DNA of 64,000 nt from Methylocella silvestris (GTDB taxonomy: Bacteria; Pseudomonadota; Alphaproteobacteria; Rhizobiales; Beijerinckiaceae), in NCBI RefSeq assembly GCF_002891535.1, contig NZ_PDZR01000018.1:1-64000 (forward strand). Direction: 5' to 3'. The notes beneath the pieces are model-generated. The model was not told the origin of the DNA, did no database searches, and saw nothing but the letters and a program-made list of their open reading frames with translations. A program made the translations under genes and the position numbers. Positions 50,946-60,920 of this stretch are shown one piece after another (the stretch's first letter is position 1; every line of letters starts with the position of its first letter).

Positions 50946-51737
50946 TTGAAACAAGAGATTTTAAGCAGCCTGCCTGATAGCGCCTCCGCACGGCCGCCGA
51001 TCCTGTTCGTCCACGGAGCCTATTGCGCCGCCGGAATCTGGGCCGAGCATTTCATGGGCTATTTCGCCGCACGCGGCTATCCAACCTACGCTGTTTCGCT
51101 TCGCGGCCACGGCGGCAGCGACGGCGATCTCTCGCGGGCGACCTTCAACGACTACGTCAAAGACGTCTTCACGGCCGCGGCGGGGATCTCCGGCGAACCC
51201 ATCCTCATCGGCCATTCGATGGGCGGTCTCGCCGCACAGCATTATGTGGCTCAGGGCGGCAAGGCGAAGGCGCTGGTGGCGCTGGCTTCGGCGCCGCCGT
51301 CGGGCATTCGCTCCTCGGCCCTGCATATGACGATGTTCGCGCCCGACGTCCTGTTCCAGCTCGCCCTGCTGCAGAGTCTTGGACCCGCCATGGCCTCGCC
51401 CGCGGTGATCAGCCGGGCGCTCGTTTCAAAGCAATCCGGCGCCGACGCCAATGCGATCATGAAGCTGCTTCAGCGCGAGTCGCCGCTCGCCAGCGCGGAT
51501 CTCTTCGCGCCGCCGGCGATGCCGCGGCCCAATCAGGACTCGCCGCCGATCTATGTCGTTGGCGGCGGCGCCGACGTGTTTTTGCCGCGCACGGCGTTTC
51601 ACGAGACCGCCGAGTTCTGGAAGGCCGAGCTGGAGTTGCTCGAAGGCGCGCCGCACGCGCTGATGATCGACACCGTTTGGCGCGACGTCGCCGCCGAAAA
51701 AATTCTGGCCTGGCTGCGCCGGCGCCTGGAGCGATAA
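50946..51737 (+). CDS. Alpha/beta hydrolase
   Basis: 263 residues, starting with TTG at 50946 (weak CAGGAAA ribosome binding site upstream). The fold is clear: ILFVHGAYCAAGIW (oxyanion loop), YAVSLRGHGGSDG, the nucleophile elbow GHSMGG with Ser91, YVVGGGADVFLP (acid strand) and EGAPHALMIDTVW with the catalytic His. Substrate cannot be told; the lipase-like GHSMGG and lack of a signal peptide point to a soluble esterase or lactonase. It is convergent with the UPF0173 gene, 22 bases apart. Confidence 0.88.
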   Translation: MKQEILSSLPDSASARPPILFVHGAYCAAGIWAEHFMGYFAARGYPTYAVSLRGHGGSDGDLSRATFNDYVKDVFTAAAGISGEPILIGHSMGGLAAQHYVAQGGKAKALVALASAPPSGIRSSALHMTMFAPDVLFQLALLQSLGPAMASPAVISRALVSKQSGADANAIMKLLQRESPLASADLFAPPAMPRPNQDSPPIYVVGGGADVFLPRTAFHETAEFWKAELELLEGAPHALMIDTVWRDVAAEKILAWLRRRLER

Positions 51738-51759
51738 AAGGCGGTGTTTTGGCTGCGCC

Positions 51760-52458
51760 TCAATAGATCAAATGGCCGCCGATCGCAGGCGCATCCACCT
51801 TGACGCCAGAGCCGGCAAGCGCCGCGATAAAAGCGTCGGGGCTTTGATCAAGCAAAGCGAAGGTGCCGTAGTGGCAGGGAACCACGGCGTCGAATTTGAA
51901 GTAACGCTTGACCGCAAGCGCCGCCGTCTTCGCGCCCATGGTGAAGCGGTCGCCGATGGGAACGATCCCAATCTGAGGATTGTAGATTTCCGCAATCAGC
52001 GCCATGTCCGAGAATATGTCGGTGTCGCCCATATGATAGAGCGTCGGCCCGTCCTTTGGCGCAATGACGACTCCATTCGGATTGCCAAGATAGATGGATT
52101 GTCCGTTCTCCGTCGTCCCCGAGGAATGAAGCGCTTGCGTCAGGCTGACGACAAAGGCGCCGCAGTCGATCGAGCCGCCGGTGTTGCCCGGATTGATGTT
52201 TTCAGCGCCCTTGCCATTGAGATGCATGCAGACTTCGAAATTGGACACGATCTGCGCGCCAGTCGCCTTAGCTATAGAAGCTGCGTCGCCGATGTGATCG
52301 TCATGGCCGTGGGTCAGGACGATATGGGTTGTCCCGATCGAAGCCTCTTCGACGCTGCCGGTGAATTTCGGATTGCCGCTGAGAAAGGGGTCGATCAGGA
52401 TGACAGCGCCGTCGATCTCGACGCGGAACGCCGAATGTCCCAGCCATGCCAGTTTCAT
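51760..52458 (-). CDS. UPF0173 family metal-dependent hydrolase (metallo-beta-lactamase fold)
   Basis: 232 residues. The start MKLAWLGHSAFRVEI is fixed by GGAGG at 52464-52468. The metal-binding signature THGHDDHIGD is at residues 49-58, with further ligands in MGDTDIFSDM and the final VPCHYGTF. The UPF0173 group (YtkL-like) has no proven substrate in most bacteria. It is divergent from ruvX with a 70-base spacer; the metal hydrolase/ruvX/gatCAB neighbourhood is common in Hyphomicrobiales. Confidence 0.93.
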   Translation of the reverse strand: MKLAWLGHSAFRVEIDGAVILIDPFLSGNPKFTGSVEEASIGTTHIVLTHGHDDHIGDAASIAKATGAQIVSNFEVCMHLNGKGAENINPGNTGGSIDCGAFVVSLTQALHSSGTTENGQSIYLGNPNGVVIAPKDGPTLYHMGDTDIFSDMALIAEIYNPQIGIVPIGDRFTMGAKTAALAVKRYFKFDAVVPCHYGTFALLDQSPDAFIAALAGSGVKVDAPAIGGHLIY

Positions 52459-52530
52459 GTAAACCTCCATCGTGCTCGCGCCGGGTTTGTAGCAACGATG
52501 AGAGCCTGAAGGAAATGCGGGTCGAGGCCA

Positions 52531-53016
52531 ATGGCTGCGGAAATTCTTGAAGTCGCCGATCTGCGGACGCGCCTCAGTGTGAAGCAGCGCCTGATCGGGA
52601 TCGATCTCGGCTCGAAGACGATCGGTCTCGCCCTGTCCGACGTCGAGCGCCGCATCGCGACGCCGCTTGAGACCATCCAGCGGATCAAATTCAGCAAGGA
52701 CGCCGCGAGGCTGATTCAACTCGCCGAGAAATTCGACGCCGGCGCGCTGATCATCGGCCTGCCGCTCAACATGGACGGATCGCAGGGCCCGCGCGTACAG
52801 GCGACGCGCGCCTTCGTGCGCAGCCTCAGCGCGCTCGTTTCAAAACCCTTCGTTTATTGGGACGAACGCCTGTCGACGGCGGCCGTCACGCGCCAGCTCA
52901 TCGATCAGGACGTCTCGCGTCTGAAGCGCGCCGAGGTCGTCGACAAGATGGCCGCCGCCTATATTCTGCAGGGCGTGCTTGACCGCTTGCGCAATATCGA
53001 GACCGATCTCGCCTGA
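52531..53016 (+). CDS. ruvX: Putative pre-16S rRNA nuclease / Holliday junction resolvase YqgF
   Basis: 161 residues. The RNase-H-like fold begins RLIGIDLGSKTIGLALSD with the first catalytic Asp. IIGLPLNMDGSQGPRVQATRAFV is the central motif, followed by VYWDERLSTAAVTRQLI and the last acidic site in RAEVVDKMAAAYILQGVLD. YqgF trims the 5' end of 16S rRNA precursors and has been linked to recombination. The first 20 residues (AAEILEVADLRTRLSVKQ) are an extension often seen in alphaproteobacteria. Three bases separate its stop from the convergent permease stop. Confidence 0.95.
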   Translation: MAAEILEVADLRTRLSVKQRLIGIDLGSKTIGLALSDVERRIATPLETIQRIKFSKDAARLIQLAEKFDAGALIIGLPLNMDGSQGPRVQATRAFVRSLSALVSKPFVYWDERLSTAAVTRQLIDQDVSRLKRAEVVDKMAAAYILQGVLDRLRNIETDLA

Positions 53017-53019
53017 CAA

Positions 53020-54504
53020 TCAGTCCGAGCTTTGCGCGAGCCGGCTGTGCTTGCGTCCATAGGTGAAATAGAGGACGAGGCCGAGCGCGAGCCAGATCGC
53101 GAAGCGTATCCACGTATCGCGCGGAAGGCCGAGCATCAGAACCACCGCGGAGGCGGCGCCAAGCGGCGCAACGATCGCGATCAGCGGCGCCCGAAACGGC
53201 CGGTGAATCTGCGGATGCGTGTATCGCAGGAAAAGCACGCCGGCGCAGACGATCGCGAAGGCGAACAAAGTGCCGATGCTGACAAGCTCGCCGACGAGGC
53301 CAATCGGCAGCACGCCGGCCATGACCGCGACGATCAGGCCCGTGCCGATCGTCGTCAGATAGGGCGTGCGAAAACGCGGATGCACCCTGGCCGCGATCGG
53401 CGGCAGCAGCCCGTCGCGCGCGATGGAATAAAGGACGCGCGACTGGCCGAGCAGAAGCACGAGCACGACGGAGCTAAGGCCAAGGACCGCGCCGAGTTTC
53501 ACGACGGTCGAAAGCCAGCCAAGCCCAATGACATCGACGCCGAGCGCGATCGGATCGGGAACGCTGAGGCGGTCATAGGGAACGATGCCGGTAATGACGA
53601 TGCTGACCAGCACATAGAGCACGGTGCAAATGACGAGCGATCCAAGAATGCCGAGCGGCATGTCGCGTTGCGGATTCTTGGCTTCCTGCGCCGCTGTCGA
53701 GACGGCGTCGAAGCCGATATAGGCGAAGAACACAACAGCGGCGCCGCGCAGGATGCCGCTCCACCCATATTCGCCGGGACCGGCGTTCGGCGGGATGAAG
53801 GCGCCCGCCGGATTGCCGCTCGTCACCCAATTTGCCGTCGAGACCGACGACAGACCGGCAAGGATAAAGATCACAATGATCGTCAGCTTGATCGCGACGA
53901 TGATGTTATTCACCTTCGCCGATTCATTGACGCCGACCACAAGCAGCGCGGTCAGCGCCAGAACGATCGCGACCGCGGGCGCGTTGACGAAGGCGCCCGT
54001 GTGGGTCCAGGCGCCGCTCGCCGGATCGAACGCGAAGGGCGCGCCGGTGAAGCCGGCCGGGATGACGATATGAAGATCCCGCAGGAAACTGACGACATAG
54101 CCGGACCAGCCGATGGCGACCGTCGTCGCGCCGAAGGCGTATTCGAGCAGAAGGTCCCAGCCGATGATCCAGGCAATGAATTCGCCAAGCGTCGCATAGG
54201 CGTAAGTGTAGGCGCTGCCGGCGACGGGAACGGTCGAGGCCATTTCCGCGTAGCAAAGGCCGGCGAGCGCGCAAACGAGGCCCGCGAGGACAAAGGAGAG
54301 GCTGATCGCAGGCCCGGCATAAGCAGCGGCCGCGTGGCCCGTCAGGACGAAGATGCCGGCGCCGATGATGCAGCCGATGCCGAGCGAGACGAGGCTGGCG
54401 AGAGACAGCGTGCGATGCAGATTGGGCGTCTCCGTTCCGAATTCGGCTTCATGGGCCTCGGCCTTCAGGCTCGCGATCGATTTCGTGCTCCAGATGCTGG
54501 TCAC
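53020..54504 (-). CDS. Amino acid permease, APC superfamily (cationic amino acid transporter-like)
   Basis: 494 residues from a GTG at 54504 preceded by AGAGGAAA; the frame extends to 54567. About 12 membrane segments. Hallmarks: [38 protein letters not shown] (unwound helix 1 that binds the amino-acid backbone), [39 protein letters not shown], and [28 protein letters not shown]. This is the CAT-like branch (2.A.3.3). It imports amino acids by proton symport or exchange; which ones is unknown. Possible partner of the amine-oxidase-like gene that diverges from it. Confidence 0.92.
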   Translation of the reverse strand: MTSIWSTKSIASLKAEAHEAEFGTETPNLHRTLSLASLVSLGIGCIIGAGIFVLTGHAAAAYAGPAISLSFVLAGLVCALAGLCYAEMASTVPVAGSAYTYAYATLGEFIAWIIGWDLLLEYAFGATTVAIGWSGYVVSFLRDLHIVIPAGFTGAPFAFDPASGAWTHTGAFVNAPAVAIVLALTALLVVGVNESAKVNNIIVAIKLTIIVIFILAGLSSVSTANWVTSGNPAGAFIPPNAGPGEYGWSGILRGAAVVFFAYIGFDAVSTAAQEAKNPQRDMPLGILGSLVICTVLYVLVSIVITGIVPYDRLSVPDPIALGVDVIGLGWLSTVVKLGAVLGLSSVVLVLLLGQSRVLYSIARDGLLPPIAARVHPRFRTPYLTTIGTGLIVAVMAGVLPIGLVGELVSIGTLFAFAIVCAGVLFLRYTHPQIHRPFRAPLIAIVAPLGAASAVVLMLGLPRDTWIRFAIWLALGLVLYFTYGRKHSRLAQSSD

Positions 54505-54632
54505 TTGGTTTCCTCTTTTCGGAAGATCGCGGCAAACGCGGAGGCCGTTTCGCCTTACGGCGCCCATATTTTAGTCCTCTGCAATATCGCGGCCGTTCTG
54601 TGTGAAACGCGTCGCCAGAAAAGGATCCGTCA

Positions 54633-55895
54633 ATGGTTCAAACGCCCGCCGATTTCGACGCCGTGATCATCGGCGCTGGCGCGGCCGGACTGTCTGCCGG
54701 CAAGCGTCTCCAGCGCGACGGCCTGTCCTTTACCATCCTTGAGACGCGCGCACGCATCGGCGGCCGCGCGCACACACAAATCGAACAAGGTTTCGCGCTC
54801 GATTTTGGCTGCGGCTGGCTGCATTCGGCCGATCGCAATCCCTGGACAAAAATCGCCGCCGGGCTCGGCTTGACGATTGACCAAGCCGAACCCGATTGGG
54901 GCCGGCAAAGTTTCGACGCCGCTTTTTCCGGCCTCGATCGGGCCGCCGCCGCCACGGCTTCCGAGGCCTTTTTCGCCCGTCTCGAGACGGCCGACGTCGG
55001 CAGCGGCGACTTTGCCGCCGACAGGCTTCTCGAGCCGGACGGCCGCTTCAATCCGATGATCGACGCGATCAGCACCTATATCAATGGCGCAGAGCTTGAA
55101 CGCGTCTCTGTCGCCGACTGGGGCCGCTATGCCGACAGCGGCCACAACTGGCGCATTGTCGAAGGCTATGGCGCCGCCGTCGCGGCGTTCGGCGCGGAGC
55201 TGCCGATCAGGCTCGGCTGCGCCGTCACGCTGATCGATCATGGCGGACCAGACATCATCATCGAGACGACGCAGGGACGGCTCACCACAAAGGCCGCGCT
55301 TGTGACCCTGCCGGCTTCGCTGATCGCATCGGAGGCCATCGCCTTTCGCCCTGCCCTGCCGGAAAAGACGGATGCCGCTGCGGGCCTTCCGCTCGGGGTC
55401 GCCGACAAGCTTGTCATGACAATCGGCACGGCCGACCTGCCTGCGGGGGGCCATTTTTTTGGCGATCGAACCCGGACACGAACGGGCAATTACGAGCTGC
55501 GTCCATTCGGCCGGCCGCTGATCGAGGGCTATTTTGGCGGCGCTCTCGCCCGTGAACTCGAGGCAGGCGGCCGCGGCGCATTTTTTGAATTCGCCCGCGG
55601 CGAGCTGTCGCGCCTGTTTGGCGCCAAAGTCGCGGCCGGGCTCGGCCTCGTCAGCGAAACCGCGTGGGCGAGCGATCCTTTTTCACGCGGCTCCTATTCC
55701 TACGCCTCGCCCGGCCATTCCGATCAGCGGCAAAGGCTCGCCGCCCCCGTCGATGGACGGCTGTTCTTTGCCGGCGAAGCCTGCTCGAAGCATAGTTTCT
55801 CGACCGCGCATGGCGCCTATTTTACCGGGCTTGAGGCGGCTGAAGCGATCATCGAGACCCATCGCGATCGCCTCGCCAAAGGGCGAGCGCCTTGA
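54633..55895 (+). CDS. Flavin-containing amine oxidase family protein
   Basis: 420 residues. The N-terminal FAD-binding site AVIIGAGAAGLSAGKRL is followed by ETRARIGGRAHT, the R-x-GGR motif of monoamine oxidases and related enzymes. The C-terminal flavin contact is VDGRLFFAGEACSKHSFSTAHGAYFTGLEAAEAI. No signal peptide. The substrate is not evident: polyamines, amino acids or tyramine-like amines are possible, and the divergent amino-acid permease 128 bases away makes an amino-acid-derived substrate plausible. The stop is 72 bases before the FemAB-like gene. Confidence 0.88.
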   Translation: MVQTPADFDAVIIGAGAAGLSAGKRLQRDGLSFTILETRARIGGRAHTQIEQGFALDFGCGWLHSADRNPWTKIAAGLGLTIDQAEPDWGRQSFDAAFSGLDRAAAATASEAFFARLETADVGSGDFAADRLLEPDGRFNPMIDAISTYINGAELERVSVADWGRYADSGHNWRIVEGYGAAVAAFGAELPIRLGCAVTLIDHGGPDIIIETTQGRLTTKAALVTLPASLIASEAIAFRPALPEKTDAAAGLPLGVADKLVMTIGTADLPAGGHFFGDRTRTRTGNYELRPFGRPLIEGYFGGALARELEAGGRGAFFEFARGELSRLFGAKVAAGLGLVSETAWASDPFSRGSYSYASPGHSDQRQRLAAPVDGRLFFAGEACSKHSFSTAHGAYFTGLEAAEAIIETHRDRLAKGRAP

Positions 55896-55967
55896 CCTTG
55901 CCGACAGCCGCGGTGTCTCCTCTGTGGCGATGCAGCGTAGTCCGAGCCGGAGGAAGACCGCCCGCCG

Positions 55968-57209
55968 ATGCCAGAGCCTTATAAAATTGAGATCGCCACC
56001 TCCATGGCGACGATCGACGCGGCGGAATGGGACGCTTGCGCCAATCCGCAGCAGGGCGGCGCTGCGGCGACCGACCTCGACCTCGAACATGTCGCGGCCG
56101 TGGACGCCGGCCGAACGCGCGAACGATTCAGTCCCTTCCTGACGCATGCGTTTCTGCAAGCGCTGGAAGCCTCCAGATCGGTTTGCCCGGCCGCAGGATG
56201 GGGCAGCTCCCATGTGCTCGTGAAAGACAAGAACGGGCGGCTCGCCGCAGCGGCGCCGACCTACATAAAGACCCATTCGATGGGCGAATATGTGTTCGAT
56301 TTCGGCTGGGCGGACGCCTACCGCCGCGCTGGCCTTGACTATTATCCGAAGGTCCAGGTCGCCGTGCCCTTTACCCCGGCCACGGGCTCGCGGCTCTTGA
56401 CGGCGCCCGGCCACGGCGCCGCCGCGCGTCAGATTTTGATCGCGGGACTGCGCGCCTGGCGCGCCAAGGCGAACGCCTCGTCCATTCACGTCACCTTTCC
56501 GACCAAGGACGAATGGACAGAGCTCGGCGCGTCGGGATTTCTCCTGCGCACGGGACAGCAGTTTCATTTCATCAACAAGGGCTATGCGGATTTTGCCGGT
56601 TTTCTCGACGACCTCGCCTCGCGCAAACGCAAGATGATCCGTCGCGAGCGGCGCGACGCTCTCATCGGCGGCGTCGAAATCGAGCGCCTGACCGGCTCCG
56701 CGATTTCAGAGGCGCATTGGGACGCCTTCTTCGAATTCTATACCGACACCGGCGCGCGCAAATGGGGGGCGCCCTATCTGACGCGCTCCTTCTTCTCCAT
56801 GGTCGGCGCGACGATGGCCGACCGCATCCTCCTCGTGATGGCGAAGCGGGCCGGACGCTATATCGCCGGCGCGATCAATTTCATCGGCGATGACGCGCTC
56901 TACGGCCGCAACTGGGGGGCGATCGAGGAGCGGCCGTTTCTCCATTTCGAGGTCTGCTATTATCAGGCGATCGAATTTGCAATCGAACGCGGCCTCGCCC
57001 GCGTTGAGGCCGGCGCGCAGGGAGAGCACAAGCTCGCGCGCGGCTACGGCCCGGTTCCGACCTATTCCGCCCATGAAATCGCCGATCCCCGTTTCGCGCA
57101 GGCGATCGGCGAATATCTGCGCCGCGAGCGGATTCATTCCGATCTGGCGCTCGAGGAATATTCCGGTTTGACGCCGTTCAAGCGAACCGATGAGGCTGAG
57201 AGTTTTTGA
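55968..57209 (+). CDS. FemAB-like / DUF482 GNAT-fold protein
   Basis: 413 residues. Two tandem GNAT-like halves are suggested: an early PEPYKIEIATSMATIDAAEWDACAN segment, FLTHAFLQALEASRSVCPAAGWG, and later HFINKGYADFAGFLDDLASRKRKMIRRERRDAL, then AGAINFIGDDALYGRNWGAIEERPFLHFEVCYYQAIEFAIERGLARVEAGAQGEHKLARGY. This is the PF04339 (FemAB_like) pattern. Relatives of FemAB use aminoacyl-tRNA, but activity in the DUF482 group has not been established to my knowledge. It precedes the HIT gene by 100 bases in a neighbourhood conserved with clpA-clpS. Confidence 0.88.
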   Translation: MPEPYKIEIATSMATIDAAEWDACANPQQGGAAATDLDLEHVAAVDAGRTRERFSPFLTHAFLQALEASRSVCPAAGWGSSHVLVKDKNGRLAAAAPTYIKTHSMGEYVFDFGWADAYRRAGLDYYPKVQVAVPFTPATGSRLLTAPGHGAAARQILIAGLRAWRAKANASSIHVTFPTKDEWTELGASGFLLRTGQQFHFINKGYADFAGFLDDLASRKRKMIRRERRDALIGGVEIERLTGSAISEAHWDAFFEFYTDTGARKWGAPYLTRSFFSMVGATMADRILLVMAKRAGRYIAGAINFIGDDALYGRNWGAIEERPFLHFEVCYYQAIEFAIERGLARVEAGAQGEHKLARGYGPVPTYSAHEIADPRFAQAIGEYLRRERIHSDLALEEYSGLTPFKRTDEAESF

Positions 57210-57309
57210 CCCGCCGGGATCCGAGCTGGCGAAAGGCTTGACGGCGCGGGCAGGCGCTCTATCGCTCTTTCCGGAAACCTGCATCAAAACACGAAACGGA
57301 GCTCAGCCA

Positions 57310-57762
57310 ATGGCGTCGCCGCCCTATGACGACAGCAATATTTTCGCGAAAATCCTGCGCGGCGAGATCCCTTGCCTGAAGGTTTTTGAGGACGCTCATG
57401 TTCTCGCCTTCATGGATGTCATGCCCCAGGCGGACGGGCATGTGCTGGTCGTGCCCAAGAGCCCCTCGCGCAACTTGCTCGACGCCGATCCTGCGGCGCT
57501 CTCAGCTCTTGCGCTGCGGGTGCAAAAAATCGCCCGCGCGGTGAAGGCGGCTCTTGGCGCCGAGGGCCTGACGATCCTGCAATATAATGAACCGGCCGGC
57601 GGCCAGACCGTGTTCCATCTCCATGTTCATATCGTGCCGCGCTGGAGCCACGTGGAATTACGCAAGCACAGCGGCGAAATGGTCAAGCCGGAGACGCTCA
57701 TTCCGATCCGCGACAAGATCGTCGCGGCGCTCGCTGCTGGCGCAGGCGAGATAGAGCCCTAG
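57310..57762 (+). CDS. HIT family protein (Hint-like nucleotide hydrolase)
   Basis: 150 residues from the ATG at 57310. It starts PPYDDSNIFAKILRGEIPCLKVFED, then VLAFMDVMPQADGHVLVVPK, and the histidine triad HLHVHIVPRW with His103, His105 and His107 around the nucleophile. The Hint branch hydrolyses adenosine 5'-phosphoramidates and aminoacyl-AMPs; the physiological role in bacteria is unclear. Convergent with clpA and separated from it by a bidirectional terminator. Confidence 0.94.
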   Translation: MASPPYDDSNIFAKILRGEIPCLKVFEDAHVLAFMDVMPQADGHVLVVPKSPSRNLLDADPAALSALALRVQKIARAVKAALGAEGLTILQYNEPAGGQTVFHLHVHIVPRWSHVELRKHSGEMVKPETLIPIRDKIVAALAAGAGEIEP

Positions 57763-57796
57763 CCCGTTCTGGCGCCCAACGCTGCGATGGTTCAAA

Positions 57797-57828
57797 TAAA
57801 AAGCCGCGACGATGTCGCGGCTTTTTTT
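57797..57828. terminator. Bidirectional rho-independent terminator between HIT gene and clpA
   Basis: AAGCCGCGAC (57801-57810) pairs with GTCGCGGCTT (57814-57823) around a three-base loop. A TTTTTTT tract follows on the plus strand and AAAAA precedes it (T-tract on the minus strand), so it can end transcription from both convergent genes. Confidence 0.88.
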
Positions 57829-57919
57829 CGGGAAGAATTCGGCAGGCGAAAAGCGATTCAATCTTGAATCGCCTTCCTCTTTTTCAGATCGGCACAGGCG
57901 GCGGCTTGCGAAATCCGCC

Positions 57920-60397
57920 TCAGTGCTTCGTTTCGGACTCATCGGCGAAGGGCTCGGCCTCGTCGTCGCCGACGTCCTCGTCTTCTTCCTCTTCGCCGCC
58001 CTTCATCTTGCGGGATTTGGCGCGGCGCACCTCAGGCTCGGACCTGACGCGTTTCTTGCCAGCCTCGACGATGTCGCGCTCGGGGCGCGGCAGCACCGGA
58101 CCTTCGGGGAACACGAAGCCGAGTTTCTTCTCGCCATCTTCCTCGGTGATCACGACCCGCACCGTGCCGCCGTTCTTGAGGCGTCCGAACAGCACCTCAT
58201 CGGCCAGCGGCGTCTTGATCGTCTGCTGGATGACCCGCGCCATCGGCCTTGCGCCCATCCGATCGTCATAACCATGCTCGACCAGCCACGCGCGCGCCTC
58301 GTCGGCGAGTTCGATCGTCACGTTGCGGTCGGCGAGCTGCGCCTCGAGCTGCATGATGAACTTGTCGACGACCTTGACGATGACTTCATGCGGCAGATGG
58401 CCGAAGGTGACCACCGCGTCGAGACGGTTGCGGAACTCCGGCGCAAACATCCGGTTGATCGCCTCGACATCCTCGCCTTTGCGCTTGCCCGCGGTAAAGC
58501 CGAAGGATTCCCGCTGCATGTCGGACGCGCCCGCATTGGTCGTCATGATCAAGATGACGTTGCGGAAATCGACCTGCTTGCCGCTGTGGTCCGTCAGCTT
58601 GCCGTGATCCATGACCTGCAACAGGATATTGTAGAGGTCCGGATGCGCCTTTTCGATTTCATCGAGCAGCAGCACGCAATGCGGATGCTGGTCGATCGAA
58701 TCGGTTAGCAACCCGCCCTGGTCGAAGCCGACATAGCCGGGAGGCGCGCCGATCAGCCGCGATACGGTGTGGCGCTCCATATATTCCGACATGTCGAAGC
58801 GGACCAGTTCGACGCCGAGGGCAACGGCGAGTTGGCGCGCGACTTCGGTCTTGCCGACGCCGGTCGGTCCCGAGAACAGATAGCTGCCGATCGGCTTCTC
58901 GCCGTCGCGCAGCCCGGCGCGGGCCAGCTTGATGGCGGAGGTCAAGGCGCCGATCGCGGAGTTCTGGCCATAGACCACCCGCTCGAGCGTCGTCGTCAGA
59001 TGTTCGAGAACCTCGGCGTCGTCCTTCGACACGGTTTTAGGCGGTATCCGCGCCATCGTCGCGATGGTCGCCTCGACCTCCTTGATGCCGATCGTCTTCT
59101 TGCGCTTGTTCTCCGGCAACAGCATCTGGCTGGCGCCCGTCTCGTCGATCACGTCGATCGCCTTGTCTGGCAATTTGCGATCATGGATGTAGCGCGCCGA
59201 AAGCTCGACCGCGGCCCTGATCGCCTCATTGGTGTAGCGGACCTTGTGGAATTCCTCGAAATAGGGCTTGAGGCCCTTCATGATCTCGATTGCGTCGGGA
59301 ACAGTCGGCTCGTTGACGTCGATCTTCTGGAACCGCCGCACCAGCGCGCGGTCCTTCTCGAAGTACTGGCGATATTCCTTGTACGTGGTCGAGCCGATGC
59401 AACGGAGCGTGCCCTGGGCCAGCGCCGGCTTTAGGAGATTCGAGGCGTCCATGGCTCCGCCGGACGTCGCCCCGGCGCCGATCACCGTATGGATTTCGTC
59501 GATGAACAGAATCGCGTTCTTGTGGTTCTCGATTTCCTTCATCACCTGCTTAAGGCGCTCCTCGAAATCGCCTCTGTAGCGGGTGCCGGCCAGCAGCGTT
59601 CCCATGTCGAGGGCGAACACGGTCGCCTCGGCCAGAACCTCCGGAACCTCGCTCTTGACGATTTTACGCGCGAGACCCTCGGCGATCGCCGTCTTGCCAA
59701 CGCCGGGATCGCCGACGAGCAAGGGATTGTTCTTGTGGCGACGGCAAAGGACCTGGATCGTACGCTGCACCTCAGCCTCGCGGCCGATCAGCGGATCGAT
59801 GCGTCCGTCGCGCGCTTTCTTGTTGAGGTTGACGCAATAAGCGTCGAGCGCGCCTTCCTTCTTCTTTGACTCGCCCGTGTCCTTGCCCTCCTTGGCCTCG
59901 CGCGACTCGGGATCGTCCTCCGCGCCGCGCGGCGTCTTGGAGGGATCGGACAGACCGGGACGCTTGGCGATGCCATGGCTGATGTAGTTCACAGCATCAT
60001 AGCGGGTCATGTCCTGCTCTTGCAGGAAATAGGCCGCATGGCTCTCCCGCTCGGCGAAAATGGCGACGAGGACATTGGCGCCGGTGACTTCCTCGCGCCC
60101 GGACGATTGCACGTGAATCACGGCGCGCTGGATAACGCGCTGAAATCCGGCGGTCGGCTTGGCGTCCTCGCGGCCGTCGCCGACAAGATTATCAAGCTCC
60201 TGCTCGATATAGTCGCGCAGGTTCTTTTTCAGCTGATCGAGATCAACCGAACAGGCCCGAAGCACCGACGACGCATCGGTGTCGTCGGTGAGGCTGAGCA
60301 GCAGATGCTCGAGCGTCGCATATTCATGGTGGCGCTCGTTGGCTACTGCGAGCGCGCGGTGGAGCGACTGTTCGAGATTGCGGGAGAAGGACGGCAT
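57920..60397 (-). CDS. clpA: ATP-dependent Clp protease ATP-binding subunit ClpA
   Basis: 825 residues from the ATG at 60397 (GAGAGG upstream); a TTG three codons earlier is less likely. The Clp-N domain ([36 protein letters not shown]) binds ClpS. AAA+ module 1 has [15 protein letters not shown] and [15 protein letters not shown]; module 2 has [47 protein letters not shown] and [23 protein letters not shown]. The ClpP-docking loop is SFGFTAGKR. The hexamer unfolds substrates, including N-degron proteins delivered by ClpS, into ClpP. A basic then acidic tail ([27 protein letters not shown]) extends the C-terminus beyond the E. coli protein. Confidence 0.96.
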   Translation of the reverse strand: MPSFSRNLEQSLHRALAVANERHHEYATLEHLLLSLTDDTDASSVLRACSVDLDQLKKNLRDYIEQELDNLVGDGREDAKPTAGFQRVIQRAVIHVQSSGREEVTGANVLVAIFAERESHAAYFLQEQDMTRYDAVNYISHGIAKRPGLSDPSKTPRGAEDDPESREAKEGKDTGESKKKEGALDAYCVNLNKKARDGRIDPLIGREAEVQRTIQVLCRRHKNNPLLVGDPGVGKTAIAEGLARKIVKSEVPEVLAEATVFALDMGTLLAGTRYRGDFEERLKQVMKEIENHKNAILFIDEIHTVIGAGATSGGAMDASNLLKPALAQGTLRCIGSTTYKEYRQYFEKDRALVRRFQKIDVNEPTVPDAIEIMKGLKPYFEEFHKVRYTNEAIRAAVELSARYIHDRKLPDKAIDVIDETGASQMLLPENKRKKTIGIKEVEATIATMARIPPKTVSKDDAEVLEHLTTTLERVVYGQNSAIGALTSAIKLARAGLRDGEKPIGSYLFSGPTGVGKTEVARQLAVALGVELVRFDMSEYMERHTVSRLIGAPPGYVGFDQGGLLTDSIDQHPHCVLLLDEIEKAHPDLYNILLQVMDHGKLTDHSGKQVDFRNVILIMTTNAGASDMQRESFGFTAGKRKGEDVEAINRMFAPEFRNRLDAVVTFGHLPHEVIVKVVDKFIMQLEAQLADRNVTIELADEARAWLVEHGYDDRMGARPMARVIQQTIKTPLADEVLFGRLKNGGTVRVVITEEDGEKKLGFVFPEGPVLPRPERDIVEAGKKRVRSEPEVRRAKSRKMKGGEEEEDEDVGDDEAEPFADESETKH

Positions 60398-60410
60398 TGG
60401 CTCCAACCTC

Positions 60411-60920
60411 TCATTTCTTTTCCATGATGCACTGCAGGGGGTGCTGGTGCTTGCGCGCGTAATCCATGACCTGCGTCACTTTGGTCTCGGCGACTTCATA
60501 GGTGAAGACGCCGCATTCTCCGACCCCATGCTGGTGGACATGAAGCATGATGCGGGTGGCTTCTTCCGGCCCCTTGTTGAAATATTTCTTCAATACGGCG
60601 ACGACGAACTCCATGGGCGTATAGTCGTCATTCAAAAGCAGGACACGGTACATGCTCGGCCGGCGGGTCTGCGTCTTGGTGCGTGTAATAACGGCGGTTC
60701 CCTGACCGGCGCCGCCGTCTCCCCCCTTTTTTTCCTTGTCGTCCTTGCCTGCGCCCAAAGGCGCAAAGCGCGCGCGGATTTCGTCCGACCGATTACGGTT
60801 CTCGACTTGGCGCTGCAGCCGGCCGGGATGCGGCCGAGCATAGCCATAGCCCGCGACGCGCTCGAGCGTCCGGGCTTGCGTCCCGACAAGAACCGACCGT
60901 TGACCAGTTGCGCGCGCCAC
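60411..60920 (-). CDS. clpS: ATP-dependent Clp protease adaptor ClpS
   Basis: 169 codons if the first ATG is used, but the conserved domain occupies only the last 85 residues: [55 protein letters not shown]. The N-end-rule pocket residues (Asn-Asp-Asp near the start, His in the LHVHQHG helix) are intact. ClpS delivers proteins with bulky N-terminal residues to ClpA. The N-terminal extension, ending in a charged, Gly-rich linker ([16 protein letters not shown]), may be partly untranslated; a later non-ATG start cannot be excluded. It ends 13 bases before the clpA start, in the usual clpS-clpA operon. Confidence 0.92.
   Translation of the reverse strand: MARATGQRSVLVGTQARTLERVAGYGYARPHPGRLQRQVENRNRSDEIRARFAPLGAGKDDKEKKGGDGGAGQGTAVITRTKTQTRRPSMYRVLLLNDDYTPMEFVVAVLKKYFNKGPEEATRIMLHVHQHGVGECGVFTYEVAETKVTQVMDYARKHQHPLQCIMEKK

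Noticed and set aside
53032-54666. 544-codon open frame opposite the amino-acid permease
   Set aside because: Composition is extremely charged and it mirrors the permease codons; no start signal.
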